A DNA stretch of 62,647 nt from a virus. Shown here piece after piece: positions 15,474 to 25,600 of the stretch. A program made the translations under genes and the position numbers. The first letter of the stretch is position 1, and every line of letters begins with the position of its first letter. Where the stretch lies: the IMG/VR virus record IMGVR_UViG_3300010885_033467, positions 1 to 62,647 of that record; one strand, written 5' to 3'. The notes under the pieces are model-generated. The model ran no database searches, was not told where the DNA came from, and worked only from the letters and a program-made list of their open reading frames with translations.

Positions 15474-16129
15474 TACGCGAAATCTTTATGGTGAATCAAT
15501 GTGTAGTCTATATTACCCTGTGCGCTCATTTCCTTCAAATAAGGCATTAAAGCCATTAAATAGTCCTCCTGCATGACTTGACAACCTGCGGAAAGATTCT
15601 GCACCATATTGGCTAAAAACCCCTTCCACGAATGAAAATTGATACCGTATAGTCCTGTGAAGATTTGCCCGTGAGTTATAGTGTCGTCCATATCCGCATC
15701 CCGATAGATGTTTACAGGTTTGACCTGCATCAGATACGGGTCGCCACTCCATCCATCGCTACGGTACTGCCAAATGCCTTTGTATTGACCCTCTACAAGA
15801 CAGGCGCAACCTTTTACGCCATCTATGTATTGCTTATTCTTCACGTAGCTAAACCCTGCCTTTGTAGACATAGGAAATATCAGGCACGTTTCACCACTGA
15901 ATAATATGCCATAGTCGGTGAACTTGTTGGTGTATGTATCGTCCATCCTTATGCCAACAAGTGTCCTGCTGAGCACAGGTGAATAACCCTTGCGTTGCAT
16001 AATCCCGCCTAGCTTAGTCGTTAGTTCCTGTATGGCTTTTTTTGATTCACCACCCAATACACCGTCTACCACAAGGCTTTTGCCGAGTAGCACGTTTAGT
16101 GCTGATTGGGTTGATGTTTCTATGCTCAT
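15473..16129 (-). CDS. putative endolysin / peptidoglycan hydrolase
   Basis: The N-terminus (about residues 8-45: SALNVLLGKSLVVDGVLGGE, then SKKAIQELT) resembles a peptidoglycan-binding helical repeat. The C-terminal part has GINFHSWKG followed by NLSAGCQVMQ, similar to the His and Ser-Ala-Gly-Cys motifs of L,D-transpeptidase-like or related murein enzymes. No signal peptide, so release needs a holin. Flanked by small membrane proteins, which supports a lysis role. Catalytic class uncertain. Confidence 0.55.
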   Translation of the reverse strand: MSIETSTQSALNVLLGKSLVVDGVLGGESKKAIQELTTKLGGIMQRKGYSPVLSRTLVGIRMDDTYTNKFTDYGILFSGETCLIFPMSTKAGFSYVKNKQYIDGVKGCACLVEGQYKGIWQYRSDGWSGDPYLMQVKPVNIYRDADMDDTITHGQIFTGLYGINFHSWKGFLANMVQNLSAGCQVMQEDYLMALMPYLKEMSAQGNIDYTLIHHKDFA

Positions 16130-16425
16130 TTAATAGTGTAGTTTTGTTTGACATCTATCATTGCAAGTATCTTAGGCACGTCAGCGGCTTCTATCGGATA
16201 GGTGATGACCGATTCTTTTTTACCGCCCTTACTTTCTAATGCCGCAAGTCTTATTTCGTGAACAGCAAGCATAGTATCGTGGGAGGCTATGCGTTCGTGA
16301 TCTGTTCGGATTTCATTATATGTGGCTACTCCTACAAAACCAACAATTGTTAGTAGTCCAGTGTTTACCCACTGATGTAGCTCTATCTTAGAGTTGGGAA
16401 ATTCAAATTTCTTAGGCTGAGTCAT
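16126..16425 (-). CDS. membrane protein, holin or spanin candidate
   Basis: A 99-aa protein with one transmembrane segment (about residues 22-39, GLLTIVGFVGVATY), then a charged helix (DHERIASHDTMLAVHEIRLA) likely to form a coiled coil. It overlaps the genes on both sides by 4 bp. This topology suits an i-spanin or a class III holin. Confidence 0.6.
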   Translation of the reverse strand: MTQPKKFEFPNSKIELHQWVNTGLLTIVGFVGVATYNEIRTDHERIASHDTMLAVHEIRLAALESKGGKKESVITYPIEAADVPKILAMIDVKQNYTIK

Positions 16426-16724
16426 GGCATCGGCTGTGTTTCTGTTTGAGTAGATGGAGATTCAATATTCACCTGATTGGTGCTATTGTCCGTGGTCACA
16501 GGTGGTTGATTCTTTTTGTCCTTGCTTGACCCGAAATGATAGCCATATACAGCTCCTACTATACTGCCGAGTACCATACCCTCGCCTATCTGAGCGAACT
16601 GCACATTTTCCTTAGATATAAAGCAAAATGTGATTGAGAATAGATAAGCAAATGCTAAGACCGTACCGATTATTGATAGCACATTCCCTATCGTCCAAAA
16701 CTGTTCTTTCTGTATATCTGACAT
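16422..16724 (-). CDS. two-pass membrane protein, holin candidate
   Basis: A 100-aa protein with two hydrophobic segments (about 12-36 and 47-66, the second glycine-rich) and a hydrophilic Thr/Gln/Ser-rich tail. First gene of the lysis cassette and the best class II holin candidate: immediately upstream of another membrane protein and the endolysin. Assignment by topology and context only. Confidence 0.6.
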   Translation of the reverse strand: MSDIQKEQFWTIGNVLSIIGTVLAFAYLFSITFCFISKENVQFAQIGEGMVLGSIVGAVYGYHFGSSKDKKNQPPVTTDNSTNQVNIESPSTQTETQPMP

Positions 16725-16734
16725 GATGCTGATT

Positions 16735-19038
16735 TTAAGGAGTAGAAGTGATGATAGCCCATGTAAAGCCGTTCCAAAATTTCATCTTAGTTAAAGTCGT
16801 ATCGAAATAGAATTGTCCGAGGTATGGACTTACAGGCTCATCGCCTATCGCGCCGCTCGATACTATCGGTTTAAAAGATTGATTTGTGCCATCTGTTGTC
16901 AGGACATTGCCTGCTGTATTGTAGCCTGTGACATTGCCGAGGTGAAGGGCGGTTATTTGGTCTGTGACAAATAGCTTATTATTTGCATCTACTTTTGCAT
17001 TGAAGCCGATAGCGATAGAGTTGGATATTGAAGAATCACTAGATACATCTGCCCGATACCCCAAAAATGTATTGTTAGAACCCTCAGTAATAGTAGCTCC
17101 TGCGTTATGCCCTAATGCTGTATTTCCTGCGCCAGTAGTGACATTTCTAAGACTAAGCGCCCCTATTGAAGTAGTGTTTGATACTGCAAAATAGGCCAAT
17201 CCTATATTCATAGATGCACTGCCAAAAGCGGTATTTGAGCTGTGTATAATCCCTGAGGGGTTATCATTAAATTTAAATATTAATGGGTCGCTGTCTGTAG
17301 TGCCTATCATAGCTCCATTTGAAATGGTATTTGCATTGCCATGTGTAAGCCATACTTGAGTAGTGTCTATAGATGCTTGCCACGTAGCATTTCCATCAGC
17401 ATCAGAGGTAAGTGCCTTGCCAGCGCCTTGTGTGCCGTCTGCTATTTGTAGTTTACTGCTGATTGATACGCTGTCAGCAGTAGTTTTGATGATGCTCTTA
17501 TATGGGTCTGAGAATATGTCAAGCCCTTTGCCTGCAGCGGTAACTTTTAAAGTGTCTTGGACATTCCCTTCAATAGAAAAGGCTCCATTGTTAGCCTGCA
17601 TGTAGCAACGTGAAACTCTCATGTATATAGAGTCGTAAAATGATAATTCAGCATACCCCATGGGCTTAAATGTGTCAGCCATAACAGCTATACGGGCAAT
17701 ATCAATACCTAAAATGTCATCATGGCAATAATGCTCAGCTGATGCCTTTGATCCATGGTATTTAAATACGCCTGTGCCTATATCTCTAGTATCAGATAAT
17801 TGTACAGATAGAGTATTATCTATTTGGCCTGTACTATCTATATGCTGAAACAAGTATGGATTATTTCCAGCTGCGTCAAATACCTGAACAAATTGTTTTA
17901 TATCTTTAGCATGAGTATATTCAGTAGACCACTCAAAAGCGTAGTTTGTATTATCTGTAATTAATGCGTCTAATTCTTTAGCACGGATATCTAAAACAGC
18001 AGTAGGTAATAGCCCTATATAAATTGAATCATTACCCAATTTTAAATGATAATTACTAATTTCTACATCTCTGTCACCCGATAAAGTACCATCTGTTGTA
18101 TAGATATTAGATGGCGGCTGCCATGAAGCATTGCCATTAGGATCTGATGTAAGTGACTTGCCTGCCGCTTGGTTGCCATCCACAAATTTCAAATAAGCAT
18201 TGCCATCTATTCCAAAGTCTATTTCGGGGTTAGATAGATTATTGCCTATCCTTATTTCTCCCGAATTGATGCCTGTATATTGCCCTACTTGAACGGCGTT
18301 TGTAGGGTTTGTCGTCCCTATGCCTAGAAACTTCGGAGACCCATACTGCCCCTTTAGTATCATCGCTGTATCGGTGTACCATGCCCATGAGAACTGACGA
18401 GCCAAATCGCTTATGTCATAGTGCATACCGTAGTCATCGAATGTCAAATCGCCAAAACTCAAACTGTAATCTGGCTGATAAGTTTGAATCATAGTCTGCG
18501 TTGATTTGCCCATAGTAAATGGCGGTACTGAGTAGTTGCCGTAGACTTGGAGTGTGGCTGATGGGCTACCTGTATTAATGCCAAACAGGGTAGTTAGGTC
18601 GGTAGGCCACAAAGAGTTTCCATCCTTAGTAAAGTAATTTATAGCTCCTGTGCTATTTTGCACGTATGCCTTTGTTGCAATTACCTGTGTGTCTATACAT
18701 CCGTTTACCGCTACACAACTAAATGCCGAGTTATTCGAGTATATATGCGCATAGAGCGAATCAAATCCGCTTGTCACGTTTCCGTTAGGGGTCAGGTATA
18801 TCAGGTTTTTAGCAGTGTCCCACCTGTTTATAATCGTATTCGCATTGGTGAATAGATATACCGATGTTTTGTTGCGAGAGGCGTATGTGGAGTTTAGCGG
18901 GTATGTCTGAGATATGTGCTTTCCTGTATCGGTCAGGGTTATGGATACGCTATCGTATGATAGCTTATAGTTATACATCACTTGGGCGTTCGCTGATAGA
19001 ACCCCGATTGCAAAAAGTAGCGAGATTAAATATTTCAT
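16735..19038 (-). CDS. tail fibre/adhesin with YadA-head-like repeats and signal peptide
   Basis: A 767-aa fibrous protein and probable receptor-binding factor. The N-terminus, MKYLISLLFAIGVLSANAQ, is a clear Sec signal peptide, unusual for a virion protein. The middle is beta-rich with repeated NGNASWQ/NGNATWQ units. About residues 630-690 hold YadA-head-like motifs (GAGNTALGHNAG, GSNNTFLGYRA). The C-terminal 40 residues (LGQFYFDTTLTKMKFWNG) resemble ends of other phage fibres. It lies between lysis and internal virion genes. It could be a virion fibre that retained a host-derived signal, or a surface adhesin. Confidence 0.7.
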   Translation of the reverse strand: MKYLISLLFAIGVLSANAQVMYNYKLSYDSVSITLTDTGKHISQTYPLNSTYASRNKTSVYLFTNANTIINRWDTAKNLIYLTPNGNVTSGFDSLYAHIYSNNSAFSCVAVNGCIDTQVIATKAYVQNSTGAINYFTKDGNSLWPTDLTTLFGINTGSPSATLQVYGNYSVPPFTMGKSTQTMIQTYQPDYSLSFGDLTFDDYGMHYDISDLARQFSWAWYTDTAMILKGQYGSPKFLGIGTTNPTNAVQVGQYTGINSGEIRIGNNLSNPEIDFGIDGNAYLKFVDGNQAAGKSLTSDPNGNASWQPPSNIYTTDGTLSGDRDVEISNYHLKLGNDSIYIGLLPTAVLDIRAKELDALITDNTNYAFEWSTEYTHAKDIKQFVQVFDAAGNNPYLFQHIDSTGQIDNTLSVQLSDTRDIGTGVFKYHGSKASAEHYCHDDILGIDIARIAVMADTFKPMGYAELSFYDSIYMRVSRCYMQANNGAFSIEGNVQDTLKVTAAGKGLDIFSDPYKSIIKTTADSVSISSKLQIADGTQGAGKALTSDADGNATWQASIDTTQVWLTHGNANTISNGAMIGTTDSDPLIFKFNDNPSGIIHSSNTAFGSASMNIGLAYFAVSNTTSIGALSLRNVTTGAGNTALGHNAGATITEGSNNTFLGYRADVSSDSSISNSIAIGFNAKVDANNKLFVTDQITALHLGNVTGYNTAGNVLTTDGTNQSFKPIVSSGAIGDEPVSPYLGQFYFDTTLTKMKFWNGFTWAIITSTP

Positions 19039-19051
19039 AGGTTGGTTTAGG

Positions 19052-19576
19052 TTAGATTAGTCCTGTTGTGATTTGAGCGATTGCACCGTTAGTAGCATCT
19101 ATCACTATCGGCTTTTGTGCGTTGCCCTGTCTGACTATGTTTAGGTATTGCTGAGAAGATATTATACTGCCATCCACAGACACATCACCCGAACCTGTAT
19201 TGCGTACCGAACATTGGTCAAAGTGCCTTACATCTCTATCTGTGATTATTTTTGCTTCGCCAGTACTGACATTCGTGTTCCACTTAGGAAATCCGTCAGT
19301 AGGGTAAAAAAACAGGGTAGTGTCTACCAAGCTCCATTTACCAAAAGCTAATTTGCCGTTGACTTTATCAAACATCCAAAACGACTGACCGTATGCCACC
19401 TCTGTTTCGGGAGCAGTCAGAGGCCAATCAGAAACCTCGATGACATTGGGATGCGTTGCGCTAAATGATAAAGTTGTGCTTGCTACGGTTGTATATGGTG
19501 GGTAAGTGCCTATTTCGTCCTCTATTCTGAGTCCGCTAGTTGCACCAAGAATCGGCGTTGCATTGCCCTGTGACAT
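19052..19576 (-). CDS. hypothetical structural protein
   Basis: A 174-aa beta-rich protein starting MSQGNATPILGATSG. It has a middle WMFDKVNGKLAFGKW segment and a C-terminus rich in small residues. It lies directly upstream of the fibre gene in the late operon, which suggests a tail or fibre-attachment protein. Confidence 0.6.
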   Translation of the reverse strand: MSQGNATPILGATSGLRIEDEIGTYPPYTTVASTTLSFSATHPNVIEVSDWPLTAPETEVAYGQSFWMFDKVNGKLAFGKWSLVDTTLFFYPTDGFPKWNTNVSTGEAKIITDRDVRHFDQCSVRNTGSGDVSVDGSIISSQQYLNIVRQGNAQKPIVIDATNGAIAQITTGLI

Positions 19577-19591
19577 AGGTTATTGTTTTCA

Positions 19592-19599
19592 CAAAAGTA
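19592..19599 (-). promoter_or_regulatory. -7 element before the fibre genes
   Basis: Reads TACTTTTG on the minus strand, an exact TAnnTTTG match 16 bp upstream of the start codon. No TTG is found 19-21 bp further upstream, so activity is uncertain. Confidence 0.35.
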
Positions 19600-19660
19600 G
19601 CTATAAATAAGCACTTAATGTAAAACTTTAACCGATATTTCTTAAAATACTATATATCAA

Positions 19661-22600
19661 CTACTTATTAAGTTCAATAGTTTGCATTTCTTGAGTTTGT
19701 TCGGGCGTATTTTCGTCAGCCTTATTATTCCCTACTCGTTGTCTCAAAAATGGTATCGCAGATTCAAGGTGCTCAACAAATCCGTCAGGCTTTCTTTTGA
19801 TTCTGTTGCCATTTTCGTCCACATCGGTATATCTCGCAATAAAGTCAACCAAAGCAGGTATGGTCGCACCCTTAGTAAATTCACCTGCATAGTCCACAGG
19901 GTGTTTAGCTAGCTTGTCTAATCTGCCCGCTTGGTCTATCATCGGTGTCTGAGAAACAAGCCCCATTGCTGCCGCCCACGTCCCTTCGAGGATAGGGTAC
20001 TTATCTTCATTGTCTACATAGTGGTCTTTCACCTGCCTGATTGTAGCCCCAAGTTGCAGTGTTTCCATAAGCGGGTTGTGTAGCATAAATTTTGGTATAG
20101 CCACATCACCAACCTTTAGTTCGCCTTCCTCTACTTCGCTTTCGTTTTCTTTTTTCTTTGAGTTGTAGCCGCCGACCTTAGTTGGGTTAAAATATCCCAA
20201 TAACAAAAATGCCGCGCCTATACTGCCCTTCTTTAAGGTGCGTAGTATCATATCAGCTTCATCGGGCTTTAGATCACCCATGCCTTCATGCAAGACACTC
20301 GCTAACCTTTCAGCGCCTATCGCTTTTAGCTTTGCGGATGCGCGTACCCGTACCACATCAGCTACACCCTTTGGCAAACCACCTGCATATGTGAATGTCT
20401 CACCAATCACATTGGTAGGTACTTTTACGAATGGCATTAGTTCCTGCAATACGGAAGCGGCAAATTTGCCCGATTTGGGATGCGACTTATTGTTTTCAAG
20501 ATACCTTATCAATGCGCTGTTTGCGCTACTGATTAGGTTATCCTGCATAAATATCGCTCTGTTTGCGTCCTTGTATGCTAATGTCAAAATTGAGGCTTGT
20601 ACTAATGGGTCGGTCACGTCTACACCGTTCCTGATACTTGCATCTAATCTTTTTTGTAGCGACCTTTCAAACTCTGCTTCTTTAGCCGGTGCTTTCAATG
20701 CAGAGTGAAGATGACCGAAAAAATCTATTGCAGCAGGTGGTAGTCTTTTCTCTCCAAATAAAACCTCTAGATTAGATTTACCACCCTTTTTTATATTCAA
20801 AATATCTTTTGATGCTCTTATACCATTCATAATACCAGTGGTTATAGCTTTAGCCTCAGCTTTGCTATTAAAACCGCCTTCGCGCAATGCTTGTTTTGCT
20901 ATATTCGGTATCAACTTAGATATACCACCGCCTACTACTTCTTCCAATGGCGTTGTGGTCATTCTTATGATAGCTGCCGATGTTAGTTTTGCAAGCGTTA
21001 TTGGAGATGAAAGTTTTGCAGTCCTGCCCCACTTCACTATCGCATCAAGTGTCTTTTCGTAGCCTGACCTGTTTTTAAGTCTATCCTTTTCTAGCCCCAA
21101 TTCAAATTCCTGCTTAGCTCTTTCGTATTCAGCTTTGAGCGCCAAACCTTCCTTGTCTAGCCCAATAGGTCTACGCTCTTTTTTTGCAAAGTCCCCGTTT
21201 TTCAGTTTCTCTTCAACCTCTTTGATTCTGTTTGCTGTCCTATTCTTGTACGCTTTCAGCTTAGGGTCGTCTATTGCGCCTGACTTTATATCCTCAGCCC
21301 TTGATAACTTTCTCGCTTCGGCTTTGAGCCTGTCAAGTTCCTTTTGTAGTTCTGACCTTGTTGACTTTTCTTTTTCGATACCGTACCCACTGATAGCGTC
21401 TCTGATATTTCTTTTTGATAAGCCCAACGCATCACCTATTTCATCGTGTATCTTATCTACTATCTCATTCAGGTTTATCACACCTTCCTGCGCATAGTTT
21501 TTAGCTAGGTCGGCTATATCGGGTGCTATCTCCTTGAGTAGCGTTGTTAGCGACTCACTATCGGGCGCGTCAAGGTTCTTTATAGCGCCTGTCTTTTCGG
21601 CTACCCTTGCGAGTATAGCTGCGCCTTTGTCTTTTATGTCGGAGACTATCTTTGTGCGCTGTGACAGTATCTTTTCTTTGTCTACCCTTGTACGCGCACG
21701 CCTCTGCTGTTTTAGCTCTTCATTAGCATCTTCTTCCGCACGTTTCTTTTCAGCATTAGCTACATAATCCTCAAATGCCTTTTGGGTTTCATTGATACGT
21801 TCATGAAGCGCCTCTATGTGAGCCTTTACTTCGGGGGTAAGTGGCTTGCCGTCATTCGCTGCGCGTTTCTTTGTTTCCATCGAAGCAAGCGAAAAATCTT
21901 CTTTAGCCAACATACGACGAATAGAAAGGCCGCGCGCGTTTTCCGTACCCGCCCGTTTGCCTATATCGTAAATTTCTTGTAACGCATCTGATGTGCCTGC
22001 CAATCTAGCTTTTGCTTCTGCCAGTGCGCTTTCATCGCCTGTTTCGGCGGCCTTGATGACTGCTTCTGCCTGTTTGGCGTAGTCATTTTGTAGTTCTACC
22101 TGCCTGTGCAATAGCATTGCATTTTCAACATCAGACAGAGGTCGAGGCTTTTCTTTTAGCCCTTTTATTTCTCCTAATCCATTGATAAGCTCGTTGGTGG
22201 CATTAGGGTTTTCGTCTAGGATAGCCATAGCTTCATCCCAAGACTTACCAAACGCCTTGCGTGCTTCTTGAATAGCAGGTGATAGTCCTCGCGCCTCGCG
22301 TTCGGCATCTACCCTTTTGTTTTTAAGAGAAGTGTATGATTGGGGTTCTTTTACCCCTGTTTCGGATTCTGTGGTTGTCGGGGGTTCTTGTCCTCCCTGT
22401 GCAGGTGCGTCTTTTTGCCCAATATCTGACTGTGTTTCTGTATTAGCTGATTCTTCAGATACAGCGCCACCTTGTCCCGCTTGGTCAGCTTGTCCCAATC
22501 TTGCTTGTTCTTGTCCATTTAGTAATTCTGTTTTTTGTTCTTCGGGTAGTGAATCAAACCAATCCTCTGCTAAGGTATGGATTTTATTTATATGTTCATC

Positions 22601-25600
22601 ACTTCCATGATATGCCTCTCTTTGCACATCTAGGTAGTCCTTCATGGGGATAGATACCGTCTCGCGCGAATTGAGGTCTATCATGTCAATATTCCCCGAA
22701 TGATGAGCGTCCTCTAAGGTGTTAAGTAGTATCTCTGCACCATTGGTCGGCCTGCCTTCTTTCACATCTTTCACAGCCGTTTCAATCTGCCTCGGACTCA
22801 TACGCTTACCATCCGCACCGTATATCTCAGGAAATGAGTGTGCGCCCATATCGCTCAATAGCTCAAATGTGCTTTTCACGTCCTCACCCCTGCTTGTTAG
22901 TGGTGTATGCTCCTCAGCTATACCTTTATTCCCCTCTGCGCTCATATTGCGCTTTACGGGTCTATCGATTGCACTTCTGACGGTTATAGCTTTGCCATTC
23001 TCGCGCATGGTCAATCCAAGTTCCGCGACCTTATCCTTTATCTGACCGCGCAATCTTTGTCCATCGGCACTACTTTTACCCCTCGCGCCGTCCGACATCT
23101 TATTGTACGCGTCCTGCATATCAAGCAGTCCGTTTATCTCAGCCTGACGCGGGGTTATTTTTGATGGAGTGGATTTGATAGTTTCGGGTTCCGATACAGA
23201 TTTTGTCTTTGGGTTGCTTTCAATAAAATCCTTTATAATATAAGGCATCCTACCACCTTTGCCACTTTTAATAATAACAGCTTCTTTAGTTTCGGGGCGA
23301 TAAAGATATTTTGAATCAGAACCAATTATAGGAATACTAAGCCATCCATCACCCTCATCTTCGACGCCTTTTTTTAATGATTTTTTAGTAGTATGGTCTA
23401 CATAAAATAATTCTTCTATTGCATTAAAGTCGGGGTTAGTAACTGCGATTGCGGTTGCTTTTGAATCCTTAGATATTCTTGAGTTTAATTTGTATTCTCG
23501 TTCGCCACTTTCTTGCACTGGCTCACGAGTTTCCTGCTCGGAAGTTTCCGATAGCTCTTGATTTGCTTTATTTTTTCTCCTGTCGGCTATTTCTTGATTT
23601 AACTCACTAAACTTTTTTGCAATTGCTTTTGTAAGCGCCTTTTCGTCATCGCTCATCGCGGATTCAATATCTGGATTTGAATACTTTTCTTTTTTCAAAG
23701 CCCGTAATTCATCCAAACTCATGTTGTCGTAGTTTGGTTGATTAGAGACAACTTCATTTTTCTCTTGCACAGGTTCGCTTGCTTCCTGCGTGGGTACTCT
23801 GTTTGATAGGACGCTTGTTTGAGATTTTTCAAATTTCTTCAAAATTGCATTTCTAGCTTCTGCCCCCCTTACGTCTTTGGGTAATTGAGCCATATATGAA
23901 TCCTCTAGATTTGAGATAGCCCTTTGCTCTCCTCTATCTTTTAAAGTTTCATTAAATTGTTTTTCTAGTCCGACCCTTAAGGATTCCGAATCTTTCCACC
24001 CTGCATCCTGCATCCTTTTTTCAATCTCATCCAAAAGAAACTTACCGTATGGATGACTAATGCCTATATCTCTAGCACTATCTCCAACAACATCTCTCAA
24101 CTCCTCTTTCTCCTGAACTGGCTCTATCGCCTCCTGAACGGGGGTTGTTTTTTCTATTACCCTAAAATCTACGCCACCATGTTCTTCGTTAGTTATTTTA
24201 ACCAACCCTTTTTTTTCTAAAGCATTTTGAGCGTTAAGTGCATCTTCGCTTATGGGGCTTGTTGAGTAAATCCGACCATGTTCGTCTAGGGCTTTCATAT
24301 ATAATTCCTGTCCCTTGCCTTTACCCTTATTTACGCCTTCATTTAAATTAATGTCGGATATAATAAGTCCCGTTTTAGGAAGTTTAATTTTATTGCCATT
24401 TACTTCTACTTCATTCCCATAACTGCCATTTATTTGGCCACTATCTGTTTTTATGTTTACATCCTGAACGGGCGTTTCCACGCTTTCCGTCTCAGGCTTG
24501 GCGACTAGGTTGTCTATTTCGTCTTTGTGCTCTCCGTAGTGCAATAAATCTTCATCTTTGACATCGCTCGCCTTTACATCTTCGGCTATACGCGCTATCC
24601 TTTCAGCTTTTGTTTCCTCGTTGCCCCTGCCTGCCATAATGCTTTTTATCTCATCATCTATGGCTCCTATCTTTTTATCTATCGGTTCGTGAAAGGACTT
24701 ATCCAACTGTTTTTTTTGCTCTATCAGCCCCATCTTCTCGCGCATGAGTGGCATTAGCTGTTGATCCTTCACTACGCCAATATTCTGTGGCATTTTATCC
24801 AACACCTCTTTAGCTTGCAGGGTCGGCACAATTACCTTGTTCGCTTGTTCTTGAGTCATTTTACCGCTATTTACCGCTTCATTCAGCGATATATCTATAT
24901 CGGGGAATATCTTAGCCATGCCCGCGTCATAAACATCTTTTACGTGCTGTGGCATTTCATCTCTGAGCGTGTGCAATGTGCCGAACAGCACAGCCATTTT
25001 TACTTGGTCGCCCACTCCACTTGATAGGTCGCGTTTTGCGCCGTTGCTGTTTGCGTATAGGTTACTTGCATATCTGCTACCACCAAATAGTGAAGCATCT
25101 ACACCAACCTTTGACGCGTATTTTTCTAGCACATTCAGCGCGCCTTTTGATAGTGCTTTTTTAGCTAGCCCCTCCCCTGCTACACCGCCGAACGGAAGTC
25201 CTGCGCCTACTATTGCACCCTTTGCCGCGTCAAAGTTAGATTGCTTCTTTGCTGCGTCCAATGCGTCTTGATTGGATATATTTGGGTCATTTTGCTTTTG
25301 TTCCTGATACGCCTCTACAAGCGAGCTCCATTTAGCGTCTGCACCAAAAGTTGCGCCACTCATTATCGCTTGCGCTACTGCTGATTCGGGCAATACTGCA
25401 CCCTGTACCATATATGGCAATACTGACCCTGCCGTTTGCGCCAATTCACCTGCGGGCGTTTCGGGCTTAGTGGGGTATAGTGCTTGCTTGCGGGCTATAT
25501 CATCATTGATAGCTTTTATTTTCTCGTCGTCACTCATCGCTAGCGAAGCGACTCCATTAGCTACCCCTGTTGCTGTTTCATTTATGCCATTCAAAAACGA

